Of a stretch of 64,000 bases of DNA, positions 8,941 through 17,685 are shown one piece after another; position 1 is the first letter of the stretch; each line of letters starts with the position of its first letter. The translations under genes were made by a program, and so were the position numbers. The DNA comes from Paraneptunicella aestuarii (GTDB taxonomy: Bacteria > Pseudomonadota > Gammaproteobacteria > Enterobacterales > Alteromonadaceae): the NCBI RefSeq assembly GCF_019900845.1, contig NZ_CP074570.1:3534001-3598000 (forward strand), written 5' to 3'. Under the pieces are notes generated by a model, which was not told where the DNA came from, did not search any database, and saw nothing but the letters and a program-made list of their open reading frames with translations.

Positions 8941-10089
8941 ATGATCCCACGTACCTTATTTGATTCAGAGCACGAATTATTGCGCGACAGCTTACGTCGC
9001 TTCCTTGAGAACGAAGTTGTTCCCCATTATGAAGAATGGGAAAAAGCGGGAGAAGTCGACAAAGCATTATGGAAAAAAGCTGGCGAGCAAGGTTTTCTTT
9101 CGCCAATGGTGCCAGAAGAATACGGCGGTTTAGGCTTGGACTTCCTCTATAACACTATTGTTACCGAAGAAATCGGTCGCATGGGATTAAATGGCCTGGG
9201 TTGGCAGCTTCATTCTGACATTGCCGTTCCTTATATCACCCGTTTAGGTACAGAAGAGCAAAAACAAAAGTACCTGCCAGGTACAGTATCTGGTGACATC
9301 GTCACAGCCATCGCTATGACAGAACCCGGTGCAGGCTCAGACCTGCAAGGCGTAAAAACCACTGCGCGCAGAGATGGTGACGAGTATGTCATCAATGGCT
9401 CAAAAACCTTCATCACTAATGGTCAACATGCAGACTTAATTATCGTTGTTGTTAAAACCGATCCCAGTGCTGGTGCAAAAGGCACCAGTTTGATTCTGGT
9501 AGAAGCAAACACGCCAGGATTCGAGCGCGGCACAAATCTGGATAAGATTGGCATGAAGTCGCAAGACACGTCCGAGCTTTTCTTCAATGATGTTCGCGTT
9601 CCGGTTAGCAACTTGCTTGGTCAGGAGAATCAGGGCTTTGTTCACTTAATGGAAGAACTGCCACAAGAACGTTTGACCGTTGCCGTTCACGCTATGTCGA
9701 TCTGTGAGTCTGTACTGCAACAAACCGTTGAATATGTGAAAGAACGTCAGGCATTTGGCAAGTCAGTGGCTACATTCCAAAACACCCAATTCGTTCTGGC
9801 ACAACTGGATGCAGAAATCACAGCAACGCGGGTATTTATCGACCGCTGCATTGAGCTACACGTTAAGAAAGAGCTGTCTACAGTTGAAGCATCGAAAGCC
9901 AAACTGCTGGCAACAGAACTGCAAGGCAAGGTCGTTGACCAGTGTCTGCAATTATTCGGTGGCTATGGTTACATGCTGGAATATCCGATTGCTCGGGCTT
10001 TCGCTGATGCCCGTGTTATGCGCATCTACGGCGGAACCAGCGAAATCATGAAGCTGATCATTGGCAGAGATTTACTGGCAGATAAGTAA
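8941..10089 (+). CDS. Acyl-CoA dehydrogenase
   Basis: 382 residues, the standard size. FAD enzyme that oxidises acyl-CoA to trans-2-enoyl-CoA. Seen: the N-terminal helical domain, MTEPGAGSDLQGVKTTA (the family beta-domain signature), the KTFITNGQHADLIIVVVKT strand pair, the C-terminal QLFGGYGYMLEYP and YGGTSEIMK, where the family active-site turn lies. AAGGA precedes the ATG. With the AraC regulator just upstream it forms a small catabolic unit. Chain-length preference cannot be read from the sequence; long-chain and isovaleryl-type enzymes look alike at this level. Confidence 0.94.
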   Translation: MIPRTLFDSEHELLRDSLRRFLENEVVPHYEEWEKAGEVDKALWKKAGEQGFLSPMVPEEYGGLGLDFLYNTIVTEEIGRMGLNGLGWQLHSDIAVPYITRLGTEEQKQKYLPGTVSGDIVTAIAMTEPGAGSDLQGVKTTARRDGDEYVINGSKTFITNGQHADLIIVVVKTDPSAGAKGTSLILVEANTPGFERGTNLDKIGMKSQDTSELFFNDVRVPVSNLLGQENQGFVHLMEELPQERLTVAVHAMSICESVLQQTVEYVKERQAFGKSVATFQNTQFVLAQLDAEITATRVFIDRCIELHVKKELSTVEASKAKLLATELQGKVVDQCLQLFGGYGYMLEYPIARAFADARVMRIYGGTSEIMKLIIGRDLLADK

Positions 10090-10137
10090 CAATTCTAAAG
10101 CCTAAAGCCGCTTGCTAAATACCTGTTCCAAACTATC

Positions 10138-10263
10138 AGTCACCTGTAGAGAATTAGGAGCAAACCCTCAGCCCTGCTTTTCACTTGATGAATCGACGAA
10201 GCGGCTGTGGAGCCTACATGGAAGTATCCACGGCGAGTTTGCGATAAATCTCTATGGGTGACT
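10138..10263. repeat. Candidate interspersed repeat with imperfect terminal inverted repeats
   Basis: AGTCACCTGTAGAGA (10138-10152) and TCTCTATGGGTGACT (10249-10263) are inverted with 13 of 15 matches and bound a non-coding block of about 126 bases. The layout is like small MITE or REP-type elements; only one copy was recognised in the window. Confidence 0.4.
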
Positions 10264-10364
10264 GACAATTAAACACAGCTATTTAGCTATGATTTCCCTC
10301 AAGCTTCAAGTGGCTTTTTTAATGTCGTATATTGCTCTGGAGCTTATTTTCTCTGGTTCTACGC

Positions 10365-10691
10365 CTAATACTTCACGCTTTTGGCCAAATTAATAATGGC
10401 CTGTGAGAAATCTTGTTTTAGCTCGTCCTGGCGATACTGTAATTCTTCAATCGCTTTGAGAATATTCTCTTTACCGGGATGATTGGTGATCACAACAAAC
10501 CCGGGCATCATCATCACCGACGCCTGTGTGCCCGGGAAAAAATTAAACTCCTGCAAACTTTCGTTATCGAGGATAACGCCCTCACTATCAACAGATACCT
10601 GGCTCACACAAACATGAGAAGCGGTAAACTGATTGACGGAATAGTCATCAAAACCGCATTGCTCTGTATCAAAATGCATTTCATCTTGCAT
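10365..10691 (-). CDS. Hypothetical protein
   Basis: Not recognised. 108 residues, soluble, acidic N-terminus, a hydrophobic strand-rich centre (SVMMMPGFVVIT) and a charged, probably helical C-terminus (ILKAIEELQYRQDELKQDFSQAI). Divergent from the DUF2489-like gene. The reading frame is intact and its composition looks coding. Confidence 0.6.
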   Translation of the reverse strand: MQDEMHFDTEQCGFDDYSVNQFTASHVCVSQVSVDSEGVILDNESLQEFNFFPGTQASVMMMPGFVVITNHPGKENILKAIEELQYRQDELKQDFSQAIINLAKSVKY

Positions 10692-10878
10692 GGCTCTTTA
10701 TCCTATTTGTACCATTTGACTCTATTTGCAATTGCCACACAGCATTAGCAAACAACCAGAATACTGTATATATTTACAGTTTAATATTATTTGTAGAACA
10801 AAGCATCTCTTTTATAAATGGTTTCGTTTAGAATACGCGCGCACTTTTCCCAAGATGAGACGTACAACAGGAAGAACC

Positions 10879-11349
10879 ATGCTTATTTACCTAATGATTG
10901 CCATCGCTTTAATTATCATCGCGGGACTGTCGTGGTACGCAGCATCATTGTTATTGCAACTAAAAAAACAAAATGAAAACCAAAGAGCGCAGCGAACAGA
11001 GAGAAATCTGAATATCGCCGAGAGCATTGAGGGTATAGTGTTAGCAATGGAGCAAGGCCAATGTGATTATTCAGAAGGCGTGATACGCTTATGCGTTTTA
11101 CTGGATCACTTTGCGCCAGAAAAGCCTGTCGACTTCCAACAAACCTACCCACAAATGCACCTTTTTTATAGCCAAATCAAAGATATGGCGACACACAGCA
11201 AACGTGCCGCCTTACCCAAAAACGAGCGGATGAAACAAGACGTAGAACGCTTGAAATACGAAGCAGAAAGTAAAGCGGTTATTGAACAGAACGAGTTGCC
11301 AAAGTTAAAAGAATATATAACGCTATTTTTACAACAAAATACGAAATAA
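10879..11349 (+). CDS. DUF2489-like membrane-anchored protein
   Basis: 156 residues with one N-terminal membrane segment (LIYLMIAIALIIIAGLSWYAASLLL), then a cytoplasmic, charged helical domain with conserved-looking stretches (RNLNIAESIEGIVLAMEQGQCDYSEGVIRLCVLLDH). This layout matches the small gammaproteobacterial DUF2489 family, whose role is unknown. The frame is open further upstream, but the ATG at 10879 has AGGAAG eight bases before it and starts at the membrane anchor. Confidence 0.75.
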   Translation: MLIYLMIAIALIIIAGLSWYAASLLLQLKKQNENQRAQRTERNLNIAESIEGIVLAMEQGQCDYSEGVIRLCVLLDHFAPEKPVDFQQTYPQMHLFYSQIKDMATHSKRAALPKNERMKQDVERLKYEAESKAVIEQNELPKLKEYITLFLQQNTK

Positions 11350-11380
11350 CAACTTAAGTGAATAGCATACGTCAGAATAG

Positions 11381-11450
11381 TGATGATAAAAGCCTGATGA
11401 TAAATGGCTGATGATAAATGGGTGCAGATAAGTGGGTAATAATAAATGAG
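11381..11450. repeat. 14-bp tandem repeat x5 running into a start codon
   Basis: Five consecutive 14-base units near the consensus TGATGATAAATGGG: 11381, 11395, 11409, 11423 and 11437. The last unit carries the ATG (11446) of the next gene. Every unit has an AAATG- or AAGTG-like core in the same place. Confidence 0.8.
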
Positions 11451-12396
11451 TAATACTGACTACTTGGCATGGCAATTTCAGGGAAAGAATACCTCTCTAC
11501 AACTAGCAACTAAAACACTCAACCGCAATCTCCAGCCTGATGAAATACTTGTTAAAAATCAAACAATTGGCATCAACCCGGTAGACTGGAAACTGATTCA
11601 AAACAATCCGCAAAACTGGCCTGTAGGGCATACGCCCGGCGTTGATGGCGCGGGAACAGTAATAAAAATCGGGGCACAAGTACCGGGAAACCTTCTGGGC
11701 AAACAAGTTAGCTATCATCAAGCGTTAGCTCTACCCGGTAGTTTTGCCGAATATACGATTTTAAAATACAACCGAGTCATAAAAATTCCTGAACATTTCC
11801 CAATGCCAGAGGCCGCAGCCACGCCTTGCCCAATGCTCACCGCCATATTAGCGTCCGAGAAAATTCCAGTAAAAGCCAACAAACGAGTTCTGATATCCGG
11901 GTTTGGTTCTGTTAATAAAATCCTGACTCAAATACTGCACAAGCAAGGCTTTAGCATCGACCTCCTATCAGCCAGTGCCAATCAAACTCAAGCAGAATTT
12001 CTTGGCATCACTCATATTTACCGAAGAGTCGAAGCATTAAACAGCAATTATTACGCTATTTTCGACGCCACCAGCCCACAAAGAGCCACAGAATTAACTC
12101 AATATCTATCGGCAAATGGGCATATTGTCTGTATTCGGGGCCGGGTAGAAAATCACCAGTTTGAACCTTTCACTAAAACTATTTCCTATCATGAAGTCGC
12201 ACTGGGAGCATTACATCATTTTGGCAGCGATGAAGATTGGCAAGTGTTAATCAGCAAAGGCGAAGCGCTACTTTCAGATCATCTTCACAACAAACTTCAG
12301 CTCGATAGCCCCGTCGTATTTCCATTCTCCGACATAAACCAGGCGCTAACTCATAGTGAAAAGATAAGAACGAAAGCGGTTGTGGCAATAACCTAA
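11446..12396 (+). CDS. Zinc-free medium-chain dehydrogenase/quinone oxidoreductase-like protein
   Basis: 316 residues of the MDR (GroES-like) superfamily. Seen: the N-terminal barrel with IGINPVDWKLIQ and GVDGAGTVIKIG, the A-rich hinge PEAAATPCPMLTA, and a Rossmann domain starting KRVLISGFGSVNKILTQILH. That loop is GFGSVN rather than the usual GGAGGVG, so cofactor binding may be altered. No structural-zinc cysteine cluster is seen, pointing to the quinone reductase branch. The ribosome-binding site is poor, and the start codon lies in the fifth unit of a 14-bp tandem repeat, which could influence translation. Function unknown. Confidence 0.8.
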   Translation: MSNTDYLAWQFQGKNTSLQLATKTLNRNLQPDEILVKNQTIGINPVDWKLIQNNPQNWPVGHTPGVDGAGTVIKIGAQVPGNLLGKQVSYHQALALPGSFAEYTILKYNRVIKIPEHFPMPEAAATPCPMLTAILASEKIPVKANKRVLISGFGSVNKILTQILHKQGFSIDLLSASANQTQAEFLGITHIYRRVEALNSNYYAIFDATSPQRATELTQYLSANGHIVCIRGRVENHQFEPFTKTISYHEVALGALHHFGSDEDWQVLISKGEALLSDHLHNKLQLDSPVVFPFSDINQALTHSEKIRTKAVVAIT

Positions 12397-12410
12397 AGCA
12401 CTCAAAAGAT

Positions 12411-12452
12411 GGGATAAGAAAATATAGCCCTTTCAAACAATTTCCTTATCCC
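12411..12452. terminator. Shared hairpin between convergent genes
   Basis: GGGATAAG (12411-12418) and CTTATCCC (12445-12452) pair with a 26-base loop, between the stops of the MDR gene and the convergent secreted-protein gene. U tracts are weak. Confidence 0.4.
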
Positions 12453-12475
12453 AAACAAAGGTTTTTAATACAAAA

Positions 12476-13009
12476 CTAGAACGGTTGACCGTCATTAAGC
12501 AGCATAAGCGTAGAAGCTTCTTGACCAGTGGCACTATAGTGACTTCTAAAAGCAACCAACAATGCTTGGTCAATACAAGCATCCGTTTGCCAGATAACAG
12601 TTCCAAACATCACATCTTGATAACTATCCTCAAAGATGCCAATTCTTGCAGAACGTCCCGGCCTAACAATAGCCCAACTATTAATAGGGCTCGTGCTAAT
12701 CGGTGAATTGGATGAATTAAATTCCCCCTTCAGCTCATAAGACTGTGGGTAGTAAACAGAACCATCATAGTTTTTAAAGTGCAACCTGACGTTAATGTAT
12801 TTATCACTCGTGTTGGTCACCGTAACGTAACCCGTCCACTTGCCATGAGTAAGAAAAGGCGGCAAATACAGAGAATTAGTTGACCCCTGCCCATCCTCAC
12901 CATGAGGAATAGAGTAACAGGTCGCAGGAGGAGCATTACCACCCGCCTGAGCCAATAAAGGCATTGAAGATAATACTAAAGCCGAAAATACTGATAGTGT
13001 GTTTTTCAT
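12476..13009 (-). CDS. Secreted hypothetical protein
   Basis: Not recognised. 177 residues with a clear Sec signal peptide (MKNTLSVFSALVLSSMPLLAQA, cleavage after AQA). The mature part is beta-rich with motifs such as TGYVTVTNTSDKYINVRLHFKNYDG and two cysteines (CYSIPH, DACIDQ) that could form a disulphide. Probably periplasmic or extracellular. Its gene is divergent from the TonB receptor gene, so the two may share a promoter region. Confidence 0.75.
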   Translation of the reverse strand: MKNTLSVFSALVLSSMPLLAQAGGNAPPATCYSIPHGEDGQGSTNSLYLPPFLTHGKWTGYVTVTNTSDKYINVRLHFKNYDGSVYYPQSYELKGEFNSSNSPISTSPINSWAIVRPGRSARIGIFEDSYQDVMFGTVIWQTDACIDQALLVAFRSHYSATGQEASTLMLLNDGQPF

Positions 13010-13474
13010 ATTGATATCCTTAAATTACGAGTTGTATTACATACCTGTGCAGCACACCGACTGTGAAAAAACAGACTCACAGAAGAATTGCGATACGGAA
13101 GATGAGACCAGTCACACCTTTATTTAATTTCAGCCCGGAATAAAACAAGGCATAGCAACAAAGGTTAACCCATTGTTATAAAAGAGGTTATTAACAATTT
13201 CTTATTATCCCAAGCTATGATCATTTAAGGATTTTCTCCATTTCACTCATACAGCCATTTAATACCGCAAATCAGAGTTCACGAAAGCAAATACATACAC
13301 CTAAGAACCTTTCCTTTTTTCACCAGCACAATGTTCTTCGGAAAGATTTAATCCCCATCACTATAAAAAATACTCAATATCATCAAGTTTTTAGAAGCAT
13401 TGTTTGGTTAATGAGCTGGAAACAGGTAATGTTAACGAGTTGTTAACTGTCTGTATAAATGAGTAGTAAGTAGT
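13010..13474. promoter_or_regulatory. Divergent promoter region of secreted protein and TonB receptor
   Basis: 465 bases, AT-rich. Two GTTAAC hexamers at 13431 and 13442 are 11 bases apart, just upstream of the receptor gene and in the place of an operator. No coding sequence or RNA gene was recognised. Confidence 0.35.
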
Positions 13475-15883
13475 ATGATTAAAACAAAATATTCCAAAAT
13501 ACACCTTATGGTGGCACTCAGCTTAACGGGATCTCTTGGCTTTATTGGGCAAAACGCACTTGCTCAAGAAGATGCAGCAGCTCCCCCTGAAGAAGTTATC
13601 GCTCTGGAAAAGATCATCGTTACATCACAGCGCAGGGTTGAAAATCTGCAAGATGTTCCACTGTCTGTTCAGGCAATGTCGGCAGAAGGCATTGAACGCG
13701 CTTCTATCGACAAAATTGAAGACCTGCAACTCTACATTCCCAACCTGTCGATGACCGAAACCGGTATCAGCACTCAAACCTACATTCGAGGCATCGGTAG
13801 CGGTAATAACCAAGGCTTTGAGCAATCGGTCGTGCAATATATTGACGGTATTTCCTACGCCAGACCCCAACTTACCCGCGCCCCCTTTTTCGACATGCAG
13901 CGCGCGGAAGTGCTACGCGGCCCTCAAAGTATTCTGTTCGGTAAAAACGCGGTTGCAGGTGCATTAAACCTGACCACTGCCGAAGTGTCTGAGTATTCCG
14001 AAGGCAAGCTGATGGCTCAGCTCGGTGAACATGGTATTCGTGAATACCAAGCCATGTTTAACTTCCCCATTGTTGAAGACAAGATGTTTGGTCGTTTGTC
14101 ATTGCGTAGCTACAAGGAGGATGGCTATGTGAAAAACACTTACACCGATAGCGACGAACCTCAGCGCGACGACTTTTCCGTGCGAGGCAAATTGCATTAT
14201 CTCGCCACCGACAACTTAACCATTAATATCAAAGCTGAACACAGCACTTTTGATACTAAAGGGCGTCAAATCGAGATCATTCAGGATGAAGGCAACCCCG
14301 GCAATGCATTTGCCACAACCTTGGGAGCAGGATTTGGCTTGACCGAAGCCATCACAGAGACGGATTTGGACTATCGCAGACAAGCCGACGGCGGCGATTA
14401 CAGTAAAAACGATTCCACCAGCTATGTGCTTGATGTGAACTACGACTGGAATCAATACGAAGTTCGTTTTACTGCCGCCTTTGTTGAATATGAATACGAC
14501 GACTTGTGCGACTGTGACTATATCGCCGCACCTTTGTTCACCGTCCCCATGCAAGAGGACTATGAACAAACCAGTTACGAGCTGCGCATTGCTTCTGACA
14601 CGGCTCAAACCATTTCATGGCAAGCCGGGCTTTTTTATCAGGAAGCTGAGTTAAACTTTAATGACAAAATCCTTATCCCAACAGGCAATGTTGGCTCCCC
14701 ATCATTAAGCGTGATCCCAACCGCAGTAGCCGCACTAACGGGCAATGTCGCATTGGGGCAATCCATGTCAGGCACCAGTGCAGCGCGTGATTTTGAACAA
14801 GACTCTGAACATTTCTCGGTATTCTCACAAGCCACCTGGAATATCAGCGATGCACTAAAAATCAGTGCAGGTTTGCGCTGGTCTACGGAAGACAAAACCG
14901 GCTATCGTGAAATCAATATTTACGATACCGACACAGGCAACATCACCACTAGCCCGTATGCGCCTATCGTCTATAACAACTTATTTGCCATTGAAAACCA
15001 ACAGCTGACAGGGCATGAATTAAATGGAAGCCGTTCTGAAAGCTCGCTGGATCCAAGCATTAATATTCAATATTACTTCGACCCAGACACCATGATTTAC
15101 CTGTCGCGCACAGAAGGTTCAAAATCAGGCGGCTTTGACGCACGCGCCAATACAGTCGATTCTTTTGAATTCGAAGATGAAGGGGCGATTTCCTACGAAT
15201 TGGGTCTGAAAACCACATTCTGGGACAACCGCGCCCAAATCAACATCGCCGCCTTCCAGATTGACTACGACAACCTTCAAGTCAGCCAGTTCGACGGTAC
15301 ATTGGGCTTCGTAGTGAGCAATGCCGATGCGGAAATCTCAGGCGTTGAAATTGATGGTCGAGTGGCCTTAATGGAAGACCTGACATTGGCCTACGCCTTG
15401 TCTTACCTTGACCACGAGTACACAGACTATGTCAATGGCAACTGTTACTACCGCCAAGGTTCAGATACAACGAACCCGGATTTTCAAGCCAGATACAACC
15501 CTGAAACCGGCTTATGTAACTACAACGGTTTGTCGGGGCAGTACACGCCGAAATTCAATGCCAACCTGAATCTGGATTACTACTACCCACTGGGTGATTA
15601 CAACCTGCATTTAAACGGCAACCTGGCCTATGTTAGCGAGCAGGATATCCATCAAAACCTGGATCCAAACTTCAAAATTGGCGGCTATTCGAAAATGGAT
15701 TTGAGAGTGAGTTTTGAAGCCGAAGAGTGGTCAATTTCATTGTTAGGCAGAAACATCACCGACAAAGAAATGATCACCTACGCAGGTAACTCACCGCTTT
15801 CCGGAACCTTTGGTGCCGACACCATTTATGCTTTTGTTGCGCCACCAGCCACATGGACACTAGCGTTTAATTACAGATACTAA
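13475..15883 (+). CDS. TonB-dependent outer-membrane receptor
   Basis: 802 residues. Signal peptide (cleavage near NALAQ), a TonB-box-like segment (EKIIVTSQRR), the plug domain (QDVPLSVQAMSAEGIE, TYIRGIGSG, VQYIDGISYARPQ, AEVLRGPQSILFGKNAVAGALNLTT) and a 22-strand-type barrel ending in an aromatic residue (LAFNYRY). The plug signatures match the Caulobacter/Sphingomonas-like receptor group that is abundant in marine bacteria and takes up large or hydrophobic substrates. The ligand is not deducible. It is monocistronic and ends at a strong hairpin. Confidence 0.95.
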   Translation: MIKTKYSKIHLMVALSLTGSLGFIGQNALAQEDAAAPPEEVIALEKIIVTSQRRVENLQDVPLSVQAMSAEGIERASIDKIEDLQLYIPNLSMTETGISTQTYIRGIGSGNNQGFEQSVVQYIDGISYARPQLTRAPFFDMQRAEVLRGPQSILFGKNAVAGALNLTTAEVSEYSEGKLMAQLGEHGIREYQAMFNFPIVEDKMFGRLSLRSYKEDGYVKNTYTDSDEPQRDDFSVRGKLHYLATDNLTINIKAEHSTFDTKGRQIEIIQDEGNPGNAFATTLGAGFGLTEAITETDLDYRRQADGGDYSKNDSTSYVLDVNYDWNQYEVRFTAAFVEYEYDDLCDCDYIAAPLFTVPMQEDYEQTSYELRIASDTAQTISWQAGLFYQEAELNFNDKILIPTGNVGSPSLSVIPTAVAALTGNVALGQSMSGTSAARDFEQDSEHFSVFSQATWNISDALKISAGLRWSTEDKTGYREINIYDTDTGNITTSPYAPIVYNNLFAIENQQLTGHELNGSRSESSLDPSINIQYYFDPDTMIYLSRTEGSKSGGFDARANTVDSFEFEDEGAISYELGLKTTFWDNRAQINIAAFQIDYDNLQVSQFDGTLGFVVSNADAEISGVEIDGRVALMEDLTLAYALSYLDHEYTDYVNGNCYYRQGSDTTNPDFQARYNPETGLCNYNGLSGQYTPKFNANLNLDYYYPLGDYNLHLNGNLAYVSEQDIHQNLDPNFKIGGYSKMDLRVSFEAEEWSISLLGRNITDKEMITYAGNSPLSGTFGADTIYAFVAPPATWTLAFNYRY

Positions 15884-15900
15884 GCCGATATCAAACAACA

Positions 15901-15927
15901 GTACAAGGTGCGAATAGCACCTTGTAC
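15901..15927. terminator. Bidirectional terminator hairpin
   Basis: GTACAAGGTGC and GCACCTTGTAC, a perfect 11-bp stem with loop GAATA, lie between the convergent TonB receptor and LOG-family genes. Confidence 0.75.
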
Positions 15928-15949
15928 TTATCGCATCTTATTTATCAAC

Positions 15950-16531
15950 TCAGGTTTCATCACGATGGATCAGCTTTTCCACATTTAACGGCACATAGTC
16001 GCGCATTAAATCCAGTAAACAACTGGCGTCATCTGCCATCAGCATCATGTCGCGGTGCGCTTGCTTCATAAAGCCCTGTTCAACCGCATGATCAACAAAC
16101 TGAGATAACTTGTCGTAATAGCCTTGCACATTCAGCACACCAATAGGCTTTTGGTGAAACCCAAGCTGAGCCCAGGTCAGCACTTCAAATAATTCCTCGA
16201 ACGTACCCAAACCGCCCGGAAGCGCAATAAAACCATCGGCATAATCCGCCATTGCCGCCTTACGCTCGTGCATAGAACTAACGATTTTAAGCTCGGTTAA
16301 TCCATGATGTGAGACTTCCTTATCCACCAAGGCTTGCGGAATAACACCAATGACTTCACCGCCATTTTCCAGTACAGCATTGGCAATTTTACCCATCACA
16401 CCAATACTGGCTCCGCCGTACACCAAACCAAAACCTCGCTCCACCAACTCATGAGCCAGGGCTTTTGCCGCTTCGTAATAAATAGGAGAGTTACCCGGGC
16501 TAGAGCCACAGTAAACACAGATCCTTTTCAT
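15950..16531 (-). CDS. LOG-family (TIGR00730) nucleoside 5'-monophosphate phosphoribohydrolase
   Basis: 193 residues. Rossmann-type protein with the family signature PGGLGTFEE (105-113) and the preceding arginine-lysine pair (RK, 90-91) that together form the active site. Family members remove ribose-phosphate from cytokinin-type nucleotides or AMP. In bacteria without plant hosts the role is mostly nucleotide housekeeping. Followed on the same strand, upstream, by the AcuI-like reductase gene (30 bases apart), so the two are likely co-transcribed. Confidence 0.9.
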   Translation of the reverse strand: MKRICVYCGSSPGNSPIYYEAAKALAHELVERGFGLVYGGASIGVMGKIANAVLENGGEVIGVIPQALVDKEVSHHGLTELKIVSSMHERKAAMADYADGFIALPGGLGTFEELFEVLTWAQLGFHQKPIGVLNVQGYYDKLSQFVDHAVEQGFMKQAHRDMMLMADDASCLLDLMRDYVPLNVEKLIHRDET

Positions 16532-16561
16532 GCAAATAATCCTTCCAATATAAAATTGTTA

Positions 16562-17545
16562 TTATGCGTTAACATCCACCAGCAAGCGCCCGGTGATCTG
16601 CCCTTTCAACAGTTCATCGGCTTTAGCAACACACTCATGCAAGGTGATTTTGGTAGCAATAGCATCAATATAATCCGCCATATCCATCTGAGCTAAACGC
16701 TCCCAGGCTTCGATTCGATCTTGCAATGGGCGCATCACACTATCAACACCTAACAGGCTCACACCGCGAAGAATAAAAGGCGCTACAGTCGCAGGAAAAT
16801 CCATACCTTGCGCCAAACCACAAGCCGCAACCGCGCCGCCATATTGAATACTCGCGCACACATTCGCCAAAGTGGTACTACCCACAGAATCAATGGCAGC
16901 CGCCCACCGCTCTTTCATTAAAGGTTTACCCGGCTGCGATAATTCAGCACGGTCGATAATCTCCGAGGCTCCCAACGACTTAAGATAATCAGACTGCGCC
17001 ATACTGCCCGTTGAGGCAACAACGCGATAGCCCAACTCCGACAGAATTTTCACCGCCCAACTGCCAACACCGCCAGTTGCACCTGTCACCAACACATCAC
17101 CACTTTCGGGTTTGATATTGTGCTTTTCCAAAGCAATGACACACAACATTGCGGTATAACCCGCCGTACCAATAACCATTGCCTGTTCAGCGGAAATCGC
17201 TGCCGGCAAAGGGATGAGCCAATCACCATTCACCCTCGCCTTTTGTGCCAAACCGCCATGATGCTTTTCACCCACACCAAAACCATTCAGCAGCACTTTG
17301 TCGCCGGCCTTAAAATGCGCATGGGCGCTTTGAGCCACAGTACCCGCAAAATCAATACCCGGCACTAAAGGAAACTGGCGAACAACCGGCGCTTTACCGG
17401 TAATCGCCAAAGCATCTTTGTAATTAATGGTGCTAAAAGCCACATCAACCAACACATCCCCTTCCGTTAAAAAGTCATCGGAAAGCTCAGTAAGCAAGGT
17501 CTGATAGCCCTGCTCGTTCTTATCAACAAGTAATGATTTGTACAT
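16562..17545 (-). CDS. acuI: Acrylyl-CoA reductase (AcuI/YhdH)-like oxidoreductase
   Basis: 327-residue MDR protein of the YhdH/YhfP branch. Seen: YKSLLVDKNEQGYQ at the N-terminus, FSTINYKDALAITGK, GIDFAGTV, the GTAGYTAM helix, and the NADPH loop VTGATGGVGSWAVKIL. This branch reduces acrylyl-CoA with NADPH, which detoxifies acrylate from DMSP cleavage, consistent with a marine lifestyle. Start: the ATG at 17545 with AGGA upstream is better than the extra 12 codons available. No DMSP lyase is seen in the window. Confidence 0.88.
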   Translation of the reverse strand: MYKSLLVDKNEQGYQTLLTELSDDFLTEGDVLVDVAFSTINYKDALAITGKAPVVRQFPLVPGIDFAGTVAQSAHAHFKAGDKVLLNGFGVGEKHHGGLAQKARVNGDWLIPLPAAISAEQAMVIGTAGYTAMLCVIALEKHNIKPESGDVLVTGATGGVGSWAVKILSELGYRVVASTGSMAQSDYLKSLGASEIIDRAELSQPGKPLMKERWAAAIDSVGSTTLANVCASIQYGGAVAACGLAQGMDFPATVAPFILRGVSLLGVDSVMRPLQDRIEAWERLAQMDMADYIDAIATKITLHECVAKADELLKGQITGRLLVDVNA

Positions 17546-17685
17546 AGTCGGTTCCTGTTTTAAGCATGATGCCGCTTTCAAATATGAACCTAAGACTTTA
17601 GCTCTCAGAAGCCAAAAACTAAAGGAATGAACGCTTTTTCTCGCCTAAACAGCATACTCGCCTAAGCAATCTCGAAGTCAGAAAT

